Part shown: piece after piece, positions 23,629-35,095 of the stretch
Position numbering within the stretch: position 1 is the first letter of the stretch
Layout of the letters: each line of letters begins with the position of its first letter
From: Diphasiastrum complanatum
Lineage: Eukaryota; Streptophyta; Lycopodiopsida; Lycopodiales; Lycopodiaceae
Length of the DNA: 64,000 nucleotides
Direction of reading: 5' to 3'
Assembly (NCBI GenBank): GCA_029204225.1
Contig: CM055103.1
Location: forward strand, 39,042,095-39,106,094
Position numbers and translations under genes: made by a program
Notes under the pieces: generated by a model
Seen by the model: the letters and a program-made list of their open reading frames with translations, nothing else
The model's database searches: none
What the model was told of the DNA's origin: nothing

Positions 23629-24055
23629 CAGCGATGGACCACTTGTGTATTTTTGCTTCTCACAAAATCGATCCTCCTACCATATGAGCAGCGAGGACCA
23701 CTTTTAGCTTTTCTTTCATCATGTAAAATACATTGCTATGCCTTTTGGGCATCGATGGTGCTAAGCAACCTCAGTTGATAATCATTTAAAGTTTTTTTTA
23801 TGCTGAGACAACGATCAAACCTCACATCTATGCTTGTCTACAAGGCAGCGATGAAACTAATAAGCAATTAATGAGGGTCGCTTTCCAACGATGGACAACA
23901 TGCTCCAAACACATTATTTTCAGTACATTTTGTGGATTGAATTACCTACAGTCCAATGATGGACTATGGGAAATGTTTATGCCTTGCTTTGATTACCTAA
24001 CAAGTTGATCTAGAAGTTGGCAAACGGTTTTTGTAGCTGTATGGACAGCGACCTA
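23629..24055 (+). repeat. Degenerate ~60-nt repeat with CAGCGATGGACC core
   Basis: Related cores occur at 23629 (CAGCGATGGACC), 23689 (CAGCGAGGACCA), 23749 (CATCGATGGTG), 23809 (CAACGATCAAAC), 23845 (CAGCGATGAAAC), 23885 (CCAACGATGGAC), 23952 (TCCAATGATGGAC) and 24044 (GGACAGCGACC). The first four are 59-60 bases apart. No coding potential. The flanks 23121-23628 and 24056-24780 show no gene or other feature. Confidence 0.55.
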
Positions 24056-24785
24056 CTAAACACTTTGTCAAGCATAATTTTCGTACCACAAGTTCTTGTT
24101 GTCTTCTCGAATGCCATAAACATCTCGTAATGTTGTAGTAACTATGTTTTGTGATGGTGTAGAATCTATTGCTACTATGACCCTCTACTACACTCTTTTA
24201 GGTTTGATTTCACACCACGCACCGCTTAGTCTTCACACATGTATGTCATTTGGCAAAGCACTTTAGAATGGCTTGACCTAAACACTTTTTCAAGAGCTCT
24301 ATCGATAAAGCACATGCTAAGGAAAAGTTTGATTCTTAGGAAGGATGGATAGACATTTTGTGATTAAAACTTTATTTATGTTTATGATCTAAAGAAGCAA
24401 ATTACATGAGAGAATAGCATGGCATCCTCTCGGGATAATACGTCTACAATCATCCAAATAAGGCTTCTCCTAACGAGTTTCAGGTCATGCCTCATGGACA
24501 ACAGTTATGCTGCAAGTTCTAAATGACATATGCTTAGGAAGTCTTCTTTCCGTTATATTCACATATCTAACTTTCATATGCTCTCTTTCTCTTGCTTCAT
24601 ACATAACGACATTTTAACCTAAATCGTACTGTTATTACAAATTGACTTAAAAAGTCTTTCTAAATACTCCGAAAAATTAGTCCATACCTCTATCCAAAAA
24701 TAGGGCCTCCAAAATAGTCCACTTAGACAACATGGATATGCGTAAGATATGTACTTTTTACTGGGTTTTGACATTCTACGAGTAA

Positions 24786-25550
24786 ATTTTTTGCGAGTTT
24801 TGCAAGTTCCTTCTACCTATGATCCAACGAAATGGTAGCACATGGTGTGCTACTCTTTTTATGCCACTACATGATTTTTGAAGAATAAGAATTGTGGTTT
24901 GATGCATAAAACTTTGACTATCCATCAAATTTTAAATAGGTCCATCACAAAATACTTTGTTACTCAATAAATATAGGTTTACTTTTGTTTTAAAAAAATT
25001 GTTGTTGAAGTTGTAAAAGCTAGCATGCTAGTTTGCAAATTTTTTATTTCAAAAAACTGAACTTTTAAACTTTCTAAAAAAATAAATTTCCTTTTGGAGC
25101 TGATTTAACTAGCATGTCGGTGTGCTAGCCGAGTGTATTATAAACTAGAAAAGCTATTTTAACAAATATGAGAATCAAATTTTGAGTAAAAACATTATTT
25201 CAGAATATTTTTTTCAAGCTTTGAACATAGTAAACCGACATGCTAAGGAAAACAAATAAAAAAAAAATTGCAACCTTTAAACATAGCACGTCAGCGTGCT
25301 ATATGAAATGAGGAAAAAAATTTGTAGCCTCCAAACCTAGCACGTCGGCGTGCACGGCAAGACCGGACGGCGTGCTACCTTTGGAGGGTGCAAAAAAAAA
25401 ATTTAATTTGAAATTTTTTTACTTTGTGACATTTTTAACTATGTACCAAACCACATTCTTAATAATAAACATTGAAGTACATTAGTGTAAAAAAGGTAGC
25501 ACACCATGTCTTTTTGTTGAATCATGGCAAGAAAGAAACTCACAAAATGC
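24786..25550. repeat. ~765-bp foldback element with inner palindromes
   Basis: Left arm 24786-24917 and right arm 25423-25550 are imperfect reverse complements; anchors are CATGGTGTGCTAC, TAAGAATTGTGGTTTG (right arm: TAAGAATGTGGTTTG) and TTTTGYGAGTTT. The centre carries short palindromes of one family: CTAGCATGCTAG (25020), CTAGCATGTCGGTGTGCTAG (25109), TAGCACGTCAGCGTGCTA (25284), TAGCACGTCGGCGTGCA (25338) and GGACGGCGTGCTA (25365). No transposase. It resembles a foldback or large MITE, or a hairpin siRNA source. Confidence 0.6.
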
Positions 25551-27430
25551 TAAGGCCCCTTTTTACTTAAGGGTTAGAATGACATAGCTCTGTCTTAACA
25601 CCTAATAAAAATCTTGGACACTCCTTATAAACAACCACACATATCCAAAACCAAGTCCTAAATGTCGTTGGTTGAATCGAACGTTCTGAATAACATGGAT
25701 TGGCTCAGAACTAAACATAGCAATACGGAACCAGTTATTGCATATGCAAAATAGGTTTTAAGGATTAGCATGGCACGAATGTGCCTTAATACCCACGTAT
25801 TCATGACATTCAACCATGACAATAGTTAACACTACCCAAACAAGTGTCATATTAGACTTCTGGTGAGATACGACTGGAAAGCATGGATATGCTCAGAAGT
25901 ATGGATAGCAGTGCGTGATTTGCCTTTCTAAAAAAGGCTCACATGAGTTAGAATGGTATTCTCCTTTTCCACAAAGCAACATAATATGAAATGATATGGA
26001 CCAATTGCCCACATACTAATCAACATGGCACAAGCCCTAATACAGTAATATTAGGGTTTGGCCTATTACTAATAAACTTTCTGCTGTTTGGGAAGACAGG
26101 ACTGTGAATTACAAACGCTATTTATGTTGTTACATACTATAGCTTCTTTTGGACATGGATAACAATTGACGCTCAACTATGACACATGTCTCCCCACTAT
26201 ACTAACTCGTGTGGTTTTGCTCAAAATCTGTTGAAATCTAGCACCTATCTCACAATATAGGATAGTCCATCACTCTTTTTTTTTGAATTCCTTACGTGAT
26301 TGTGAGATTTGATAGATTAAAATTCTATCAAAGTTTCATGGCCACATCAATGTCAATGTAGCAAATTTTCTGCCATGTCTGCGACATGTCATGGGTTGAA
26401 ATTTGCAGAAAAGCATATTCAAAGGCTACTTTGAATTTTTTATGCTGCCAATTTTTTTCAATGGCTGGAGGATTGGAAATTTTGTTGTAGCCAGGTATTG
26501 TGTCAAGTCATGGATACCAACAAATTGTAAAATTTCATGAAATCTATATAAAGCTCATGTCAAAAAAAACTTTTGATATGTTATTGTGAGAGCTATGTAT
26601 AGCACAAATGTTTAGAATCATATGATATGATGGCAATGGGAACTAGAATCAACAACGTGAATACAAAAAAAGCTATATATTATGAATCATTATCTTGATC
26701 TCTCATGACTTGATCAATGTGCATTGCATAGACTTTATTTATACATGTATTAGAGAATATTTTAATTTTTTATATTTATGTTCCTAAAGTAGACTGAGAA
26801 TATTGATTCACATGACAATTTGGTAGTAATGACATTTTTATTGACATGAGTTTGGCTTGTCATCATTGTCATTACAATAAAAACCACCATCTACAATAGG
26901 TTGATTCAATTGATATACATATTGATCCAAATGGTTTTCATAATATTGCAAAAAGCCTTCATATGAATCATCTTATTCATATTGATCTACTTCACCATCA
27001 TTGTGCTCTTGATATTGATATTTATAGTCATAGTGTGATAAATTCTCATATTTAGATTGACTATCATATCCATGGTCAAAATCCAAATCAAAATTCATTT
27101 TGTGAATCAAAGAAGAATATAATTTGAAATATTCATGAGACCTATGAGTTGTGGGCCCACGAAGTTGAAGTTTAATCACAATGGAATCTAATAAACTATT
27201 GAATTGCATTTCTCTACATTTTCAAATATATAAGCCATCAAAAAATCAATTGCTTGTTAGGTACACAAATGTAGTTGATCCATCATTGTAGTGAAATTTG
27301 AAGTAGAAAGAAATTTGTGAATTTGAAAAGAATAAAATTTGAATCTAAATATAATAATTATGTTCAATTCATAAATCACAATAGAAATAACATTTTTTTT
27401 ATTTGACAAGATTAGAATTTGAATCTATAT
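25551..27430. other. Spacer, no gene supported
   Basis: Mostly AT-rich. A minus-strand frame from 27209 to about 26840, with one TAA, is rich in Tyr, Asp and Gln (YDSQSKYENLSHYDYKYQYQ) and reads more like protein than its surroundings, but has no known motif. A (TA)n run of about 26 bases lies at 27427-27452. Confidence 0.3.
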
Positions 27431-27439
27431 ATATATATA

Positions 27440-27610
27440 TATATATATATATTTAAACTTATGTACAGTTTTGTGCATGTGTATGGGTGCACCGTGCATG
27501 CTCTTCCTCTCACCCATGCATACACATTTTTTAACTAAAAATTTCAAAAAAAGGATGCATGTATGGGGAGAGGATGCATGGCCCTCCTCCTCATGCATGC
27601 ATGCATATTG
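27440..27610. repeat. Small foldback dispersed repeat, copy A
   Basis: Arms at 27506-27532 (CCTCTCACCCATGCATACAC plus T-run) and 27546-27573 (A-run plus GGATGCATGTATGGGGAGAGG) pair around an AT-rich loop. A second copy with the same arms and flanking GTATGTACASTTTTGT is at 33195-33370. MITE-like; both copies lie next to TA runs and are followed by CCACCTTYTCATTAATRA. Confidence 0.75.
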
Positions 27611-27667
27611 AAGATCCTAATTTTTCAAAACACAACCACCTTTTCATTAATGACTAAACTGCACACA

Positions 27668-27670
<3 letters not shown>

Positions 27671-27762
<92 letters not shown>
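27671..27762. repeat. (CT)n microsatellite
   Basis: About 45 CT units following CACACACA, just upstream of the copia gag remnant. Confidence 0.98.
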
Positions 27763-27763
<1 letters not shown>

Positions 27764-27869
27764 ACTAGCCACCTTTTCATTAATGAATAATGGGAGACTC
27801 TCTCTCTCTTTCTCTTTGTGCGTATTCTCTCCCTCTTTTTGTGTCTCTCTCTTTGTGTGGCAGGCGCTC

Positions 27870-29416
27870 TATCTTTGTGTGCTTGTACAAATTGTTCTTA
27901 ATGGTCTAGGAGATGACTTTACAAATTTGGTCCAAAGTTTTGCCATCCAAGACACTTTGCCAACTATAGAAAAACCTCACAGTGTATTAGTGGCTGAAGA
28001 GTGTAGGATGCTCCATGCAAAATCTAGGATGAGTTCCTTGTCTTTGCAGGATGGTGTGAGAAAGCCAATTTCTCATTCAAGGGCAAAAAGAAGACCAATG
28101 GAAAGAAGAAGCATCCAAAGGAGGCCAAAGAAGAGGATGATGCATCAAGCTCAAAGGACAAGTCAAAGCAGAAATGCTTCTTTTGTGGAAAGAAGGGGCA
28201 TTATGCATTTGAATGCTACAGGAGGCTAAGAGCACAAGCGGAGGAGGACAAACAAGGAAACCTTGCAAAGGAGGAGGAGGAGGATGAAGTAGATGTATTC
28301 TTGATGGCATCTACATCCTCACCAACAAGCAATAGCAATTCAAGAGACAATTGGTGGATCGACAATGGGGCTAGCTCCCACATGTCTTGTGAAAAGGACT
28401 TTTTCTCAACCTTACACTCTTTCAATGATGCTAAAATGTTTGTCTTTACCGCAAATGATGAAGAGTGTAGGATAGATGGTGTTGGCACCATCTCTTTGTG
28501 TCTAGAATCCTCAAAATGCATGGATCTAGAAAATGTCCTTTATGTAGCATCAATCACCAAAAATATGCTTAGTGTTGGTCTACTCTTAGAAAGTGGTTTG
28601 GATGTCCACTTTAAGCATGGTGTTTTCTTCGTCTTGAAGAATGATGTTTGCATTGCAAAGGGATTTAAACATGGAAGATTGTTTATGTTGGAAGCTAGTG
28701 TTGCTTTTGAAAGAATGAGCTTGGCAAAGGAGGAGATCACTCAAGAGGAGATCTTGGAAAAGTGTGACCTTGCTTGCATTGAGGAGGAGCATCAAAAGGA
28801 GGAAGATCTTGAGGATCAGCCTCAAAGCATGAGAGTTCCAAGGGAGTCCTCAATGACAATGGCCGAGTCATCAAATTGCATGCAAATTGTCCATTCAAGT
28901 GTGCATCTTGCAAGGGTGGTGAGCATTGGAGAGTCTACTATCTTTGAATACTTTTTGGAAAGTAGTAGTAGACATGAGGTGACTTGTTTCTTACCTTTAA
29001 GATTCATGGTGTTTATTACTTTGTATGACAAGACAATGAAATGGGGTGCTTTGAAATCTACATTTGTTGTTGATAAAGCAATTTCATTGGATAACTATTT
29101 TTGTAATAGTTTGAATAGAGTCATAAAAGATGAAACATCATTTGTATTGGAAATCTTTGGATCCACATGCTCTGTGCATGATCATTCCAATGTAAGGACC
29201 AAAGATTATCCTATTTCAATGATAAGAATAATGGTAGTGTTTTGCTCTTCAAGTAAAGATTGTAGAATCTACTTATTTTCTACCAAAGAAGTTGTCAATG
29301 GTGGAAATGTGATCTTTCAAAAGTGGGCAAGAAGGAAGTCGAATTTGCTACGTATTCCCTCTCTCCATAGTGAGAAGATAGAAATTTTTTGGAGCTCATT
29401 GGCAATCTCAAGCTAG
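27870..29416 (+). mobile_element. Ty1/copia gag-protease remnant with unusually long open frame
   Basis: 27870-28045 encodes the end of the copia gag (LNGLGDDFTNLVQSFAIQDT, then VAEECRMLHAKSR). A frameshift near 28048 leads into about 455 codons without a stop, to TAG at 29414-29416. That frame has a CCHC zinc knuckle (CFFCGKKGHYAFEC), then a Glu-rich stretch, then the retropepsin-like site as WWIDNGASSHMS (usual DSGAS is DNGAS here), then protease continuation (LENVLYVASITKNMLSVGLL). After about residue 190 the product departs from standard GAG-pre-integrase; a late segment (DCRIYLFSTKEVVNGGNVIF) resembles the copia block that normally follows integrase. So the copy has an internal deletion or rearrangement that kept the frame open. 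No RT or LTR seen nearby. Confidence 0.8.
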
Positions 29417-30548
29417 TTCACTATGTACATTGAGTTTTTGTGATCCAAATGAAACCAAATCAATTTCTACTTGTTTCTCGGGTTGAAGGCCGTACTACAG
29501 CCTGTAGTACACACATGTGGGCCCGGATTTCAATGTTGATCAATGATTTTGATTGTTAATGCTTGTTGTTTGTCAAATTGCCAATCTAGATCAACTTTTT
29601 TGTGTCTAGTTTTTTGATAGATTGTTAAGCAAGCATCCAATCACTCTTGTGGATATTTTGTAGATCCATTTATGGTCCTAAAGTATAGTACTTTCACATG
29701 TACCATATATTCATATACGAAAAGAGCATCATTAAGTTCACGAGAGCACGTTCAACGATAAACCATAAGATATAAGAAGAGAATACACAGCAAGGCCTGC
29801 TGGGAGATTTTTGTCTTTGCAATAGAACGAGAGTAAATCCAGTAAAGCACTTGCAGGAAATTTGTGGCCTTTGATTCTCAGTCATGCAGCCACCATCCCA
29901 GAGTATCTTTCACACTTCCAGGAATGTTCATAAACACCCTGCACATGCTTGCATCAGGATTACAACCTTTCTAATTCAGCCCAGGAGATAAAGTCCAGGG
30001 CCAGATGGAAATTGTCCAGATGAGCCAATACTTCACTGACAAAGGAGGAAGTAAAGTATGCCTCAACATAATAAAGAGCATTCGGATCTTCGTATCCAAG
30101 TCTTATCTATTTGAGAGTATATGCAATCCTCTTAGCTGCCTCAGACCTAGAGCTGTGATCATTCTCGCGGCCATGATGAATATGACCAGTCTCCTATTGT
30201 TTATTCCCATGTTCGTAGCTATCATTCCTAGCACGATAAAAACTCTTAGATTGATTCAGACATTTTGGTGAAGACTCTACTTCATTGACTGCACAGCCCA
30301 CGATCGAGGAACAAATGTTTGAGATTCTTCTTGCGTGAAAGACAGATTCTGGATAAAGATTCGCTTCAATTAGATGAGGACGCTCTTCTTTAAATGATTG
30401 ACTATTTCTCCACATTGGAAAGATAAACTCTCGGTCAAGTCGGGACTAGATTACAAAGTCATCTTTAGGTCCTTCAGTCCTCTTTAACATCTACTTATCA
30501 CCAATCGCACCTTGATGAAAAATGGAACAGGCAAAGCGTAGGTGACCT

Positions 30549-30612
<64 letters not shown>

Positions 30613-31130
30613 CCAAAGTTTACATGAACCCATTGCACTTCAGGTCAAAAAAATGTTCAGATACTTTGGGCCATCAATTTTAATGAACATATATGAAAGG
30701 TTCATTGTTTGTAGCAATGTATATTGAGAACCAGAATTGGCCTCATACAAAACCAAAATTACTCCATGCTAAAGTTGTAGGAGTACCTTAGTCAAAGCAA
30801 TGATGCATATTACCAACGTTTTCTCATCTTAACTAACTAAAAGAGGAACTACTTACTACATATCATTTGGAAGCCACAAACTAGCAACTACTGAAGACTA
30901 CAAACTCAGATAGTACTTAGAAAACTATGAATGAGTTGGCTTCAATAATTAAAATAGTGTTCTCACACACATTACTAGACTATATTTAATTCTTTGTTTA
31001 GATATAAATTTTTAATAAGTAATTATTTGTTTAAATATAAATTTTTTGTGAAATCAATGAAGCCAACTAGATGGGCACTCCCTTCTTTATGTTTGGACAC
31101 AGAGAGTACCTTCAACCGACGGTTCAGCTT
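29417..31130. other. Spacer with palindrome and CT repeat, no gene supported
   Basis: Contains a perfect 9+1+9 palindrome at 29492-29510 (GTACTACAG-C-CTGTAGTAC) and a (CT)n run at 30551-30610. Short frames at 30005-30271 and 29694-29885 lack recognisable motifs. Confidence 0.35.
30551..30610. repeat. (CT)n microsatellite
   Basis: About 29 CT units, ending in CCCCC. Confidence 0.97.
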
Positions 31131-31272
31131 GAGGACATGGAGTTATAGGGCAAGGATTGCATGGTTTTCTCTAGAACTACCGTTGTGAATGGGAGTTGGG
31201 TTTGCATCGTCGTCAAGCACGGGCATGAATACAGAAATTGGTAAGATACAGGCGCAGATCCATGAAGCTTCT
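31131..31272 (+). pseudogene. Exon fragment of an ER-type P-type Ca2+-ATPase (ECA/SERCA-like)
   Basis: One frame reads EDMEL*GKDCMVFSRTTVVNG followed by SWVCIVV; after a shift the next reads STGMNTEIGKIQAQIHEAS. Together these are the block after the TGES region of plant ECA/SERCA pumps (GTTVVNG, then TGMNTEIGKIQ), which belongs to the actuator-domain end leading into transmembrane segment 3. The intact pumps move Ca2+ into the ER at ATP cost. Here there is an internal TAG, a frameshift, and no other exon of the ~1000-residue protein in the flanks that I can see. A stray pseudogene fragment, possibly carried by a transposon. Confidence 0.72.
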
Positions 31273-32212
31273 TTCCCCATTATCTCACCCAGAATTTATT
31301 CGATCCTTTGCCATTTGAGACTTACCAAGGCCCCTTTCTACAGTTTTGAGCAAAATTTTGCTAACGAAGTAACAAAGCTAAACAGCGTCAGCCCTCAAAA
31401 TAGCTGTCAAATCAGCAGACTCATTTCTGGGTCTGAGTCATGTCTTGCAAATTTTTTTTGAGATCCGCTACCCACTTTGAGCCACAAATGCAAGCCTGAC
31501 TCATTCATGTATAGCAGCAAATTGTGTAGCCTGCAGGTGTTTCGGCTGTTGTTGACGGTTGTGGCTGATGCTGAATGCAGTGAATGAAGTAGGTTCTTTT
31601 GCAATGCCAAGACTTTTCTGCAAGAACTGAGAAAAATTTGGGACTGGTGATGTATTTCTTGCTTAGCAGTTTATTGGGGACTGCTGGTTCTTCACAACTT
31701 CAGATATGTGTGCTACGTGACAATATATATGTCTTTTCAAGTGATTAGCTCTTCATGTTATAATGCTTTCAAGCATGTTTTTACCTCCATCCCACTCTGC
31801 TATTTTGGTAGGGGCATGACATTTATCTCCATCCCAGATCTCATAGAAATGCTAGCCTCAATAGCTTCCCTATCTGATGATCATCTATCTTAGGTTATAG
31901 ATAATTTGTGAATAAAACTTTAAGCAGCGGCATCTTAGTGTGCTGATCCACTGCACTGTAGAAGAACGCCTTCTTAACAAAAGATTTTCTGAGCTTTTTG
32001 GCTTTCGAAATATATGTACATAAGTAGTTGTGAATTTTAAACTCAGCTACTATTAATCTGAGATTTTTGGTTTGTACCTCATATTGTTGCTTGGATTCAA
32101 AAGATTGTAATGCACCTAGATTTACTTCTCTGATTTCATTTGTCCCTATTTCACTAAATAACTTAGTTACATGAATATATCTTTCTCTCCCACACACTCT
32201 CCTTTCTCACCT

Positions 32213-32215
<3 letters not shown>
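31273..32215. other. Spacer
   Basis: No gene, RNA or transposon motif recognised; scattered short open frames only. Confidence 0.4.

Positions 32216-32284
<69 letters not shown>
32216..32284. repeat. (CT)n microsatellite
   Basis: About 34 CT units in CT-rich surroundings. Confidence 0.97.
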
Positions 32285-32288
<4 letters not shown>

Positions 32289-32503
32289 AGCCAGCCTGCC
32301 TAACACACACATTTGAGGTTAATGCACAATGTGGCCATTGGGGAGTGCAAGTTCAGAGCTCAAGCCTCACCAGAGAAAGGCTTTAGGTTGGCTTATTAGG
32401 CAATATGTCCTTAACATCAAGTCATTCTTGAAGATGAGATGGGACTTGGAAAGAATATTAAATACATCAACTTTGGGGAGCACATTAAACATTAGGCCTC
32501 TTT

Positions 32504-32599
32504 ATGAGTTGAAGCAACATCTACCTTAAATGGGAAGGTATTGAATGCTTTATGAGTTGAAGCAACATCTACCTTAAATGGGAAGGTATTGAATGCTTT
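32504..32599 (+). repeat. Perfect 2 x 48-bp tandem duplication
   Basis: The 48-base unit beginning ATGAGTTGAAGCAACATCTA and ending TTGAATGCTTT occurs at 32504-32551 and 32552-32599 with no difference, so it is recent compared with most repeats here. Confidence 0.95.
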
Positions 32600-33194
32600 T
32601 AGACACAACTATAAGATTACTTAACCTTAATTTCGGCCCCTTTTCCATGAAGCCACATGTGGTGGGCCTAAAGAAGGGTCCTAAGGCTGAGCTATGAGAT
32701 TAAGAATTACATTTTTAGGGTTTTCATCCCCATTCTTTCTCTCTCTGAATCTGTCGTCGCATAAAATATTGGCTGCAACCCAAAATATTAGGCGTAACCC
32801 AATATTGGCATGTCCTTCCAATATTGTCTCCCTCCAATTTTTTTTTTGGGGGGGGGAGGGAGGTGGGCCTTGGCACAACCCCCCTTTACATTTTCCACTC
32901 TCTCGACAACATGGAGGGGCACACACAATGCGTCATCTCACACAAAAATTTGAAAATAAAAAGAATGTTGTGCCAGAGACCACGAGGAGGGGGAGGATGG
33001 ACTAAGTAGATCATCAAATGACCACTCTGAGCATCATCCACACGTCTCTACCACAAGTCGCCACCCAGATCATCGGCCGCCCCATGCTCACACACACACA
33101 TGCACGCACACACGCGCACATCCGACATCAACGCATGTCCTTGGCATCGACGCACGTCCGCCATTGCCCGTCAACGACGGGCACTCTTTACTAG
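32600..33194. other. Spacer with G-run and CA-rich tract
   Basis: Contains T(9)G(9)AGGGAGG near 32839-32862 and a CACACAYGCACGCACAC tract near 33091-33120. No gene supported. Confidence 0.4.
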
Positions 33195-33370
33195 TATATA
33201 TATATAAACGTATGTACACTTTTGTATGCATGGGTGAGGGGACCATGCATCCTCCTTCCCTCACCCATGCATACACATTTTTTGAACTAAAAATTCAAAA
33301 AAAAAAGAGGAGGCATGTATGGGGAGGAGGATGCATAACTCTCCTCCCCATGCATTGATGCATATTGGCT
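33195..33370. repeat. Small foldback dispersed repeat, copy B
   Basis: Second copy of the 27440-27610 element: arms near 33256-33283 (CCCTCACCCATGCATACACA) and 33297-33330 (GAGGCATGTATGGGGAGGAGG), preceded by a short TA run. Slightly diverged in the loop. Confidence 0.75.
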
Positions 33371-33722
33371 GCCTAAGTGAGTTGCAGATTGAGGGCAAAA
33401 TGCCCATTGTAGGCCTTTTTCCCTCTCATGAAGGGCATCTAAATCATTCACCCTTCAAATATGAAAGCAAAATAAATGGGCAGTCCTTCAGTCTTAAGGG
33501 AAACCTATTCTCTTGGAGGGTAGAATTGCCCTTCAATCAATCTGCACCATTGTCCCTAAGTAGTTATTGGTCACCCTAAACATTAAATGGCCACCTTCTC
33601 ATTAATAACTAACAGGACAATTTTGGTTTGTTAATGAACCCACTATCATTAATAACTAACAGGCCAATTCTGGTTTGTTAATGACCCAGTATTGGGACTC
33701 TCTCTCACTCTGTCACTCACTC

Positions 33723-33723
33723 A

Positions 33724-33765
<42 letters not shown>

Positions 33766-33775
33766 CTCTGAGTGC
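33723..33775. repeat. (CA)n then (CT)n microsatellite
   Basis: About 19 CA units running into CTCTCTCT. The sequence from 33371 to here shows no gene. Confidence 0.95.
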
Positions 33776-34001
33776 GGAGTGCTGATCGAGACTATCTTTT
33801 TCTTGCATCATGGCCGGGACTGGAATGTGATGTGGATCGTGACTGGCATTTTCTTGGATTCGGTGCATTTTCTTGGATTCGGTGTGGATGGCGACTGGCA
33901 AGCTATTGGAATGTGCTATCAAACCGTGAGGTGTTGAAGATCTCAACCTGGCTGCTATCGAAACGTGAGCCGTTGGAAAACCTGCTGTCACCTACTATCA
34001 A

Positions 34002-34005
<4 letters not shown>

Positions 34006-34046
<41 letters not shown>

Positions 34047-34385
34047 ATAAGCAGGAAGCAAGCACATACACCCATTATAAGCAGGCGTTGCGATTTAGTA
34101 CTCTGTCAAATGCCATTTGCTCTGCCAACTCCTTCTTTGACCTCATGAAATGTCTCCATGTGATTAACTAAGTTTAAGCAACTCATAGGCTGGCAATACC
34201 CATCTTCCCACATCATCATCCCAACGATGGATGGATTTCCAGATCCAGATGCTCCTGCGTCTCCCAAGGCAAGGAACAAGATGTTGGTGTGGGCAAGAAT
34301 GAAGTAGTTGGCGGCAGTGGGGTTGAGGTTGGCTCCTGACAAGGAGATTTGGAAAGAGGGAGGCTGATAATTTGGCATTGTAATT
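34006..34385 (+). repeat. CT microsatellite plus duplicated segment, copy A
   Basis: (CT)n at 34006-34040 is followed by AGGAAGCAAGCACATACACC (about 34053) and later by GATTTCCAGATCCAGATGCT (about 34230), AAGATGTTGGT and GGAAAGAGGGAGGCTGATAA. The same blocks recur in order at 34946-35095 and 35408-35440. Copy A has about 140 extra bases between the first two blocks. Confidence 0.75.
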
Positions 34386-34872
34386 CAGTTCTCTGTCAAA
34401 TGCATTGCCTTTCATCCTACATTGCTCACATACAATCAGTTCCTCTATCATCAAGCTTCATTTTTTAATATTTGTCGTTACTCTCCCTATACTTCTCTTC
34501 ATCGCTCTCACACACACGCATACCTTTCAGAGTCTATACGTGTCTATATGTGAGACCCACATTCTAATTACATGTTCTACTCTCTCCCTGTCTGTTTCTC
34601 TCTAGCTATGACTCAAGGGATAAGGGTTCTAAATTCTGTTGCCATCTTTCACAGTCAGCTCAACTTCTGTGGAGGTTCCTCCATTGTATCGTCCTGCAGC
34701 AAGGATTGGCAGCTGCTATGATCACCAACATCACACACGGACAATGGTGTGATGTGTCTGACTTTTGCATGAGCTTGCTTACGGTGTTATCTTGAGATCA
34801 AATCTGTGTGAAAGGAGCTTAACACTCTCCCCATCCCCCTCCCTCTCTCTGTCATGCATCACTGACGTTCGA

Positions 34873-34875
<3 letters not shown>

Positions 34876-34948
<73 letters not shown>

Positions 34949-35095
34949 GAAGCAAGCACATACACCCATTATAACCAGGTGATGTGATTTCCAGATCCAG
35001 ATGCTCCTGCATCTCCCAAGGCAAGGCACAAGATGTTGGTATCAGCAAGAATGAAGCAGTTGGCAGCAGTGGGGGTGAGTCTGGCTCCTGCCTTC
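34876..35095 (+). repeat. CT/CA microsatellite plus duplicated segment, copy B
   Basis: (CT)n at 34876-34911 and (CA)n at 34912-34945, then AGGAAGCAAGCACATACACC, GATTTCCAGATCCAGATGCT and AAGATGTTGGT as in copy A. Both copies begin directly at a microsatellite, suggesting the repeat helped the duplication. Confidence 0.75.

Noticed and set aside
26840-27209. Tyr/Asp-rich minus-strand frame as a gene
   Set aside because: One stop, no motif, no splice sites; left as an observation in the spacer entry.
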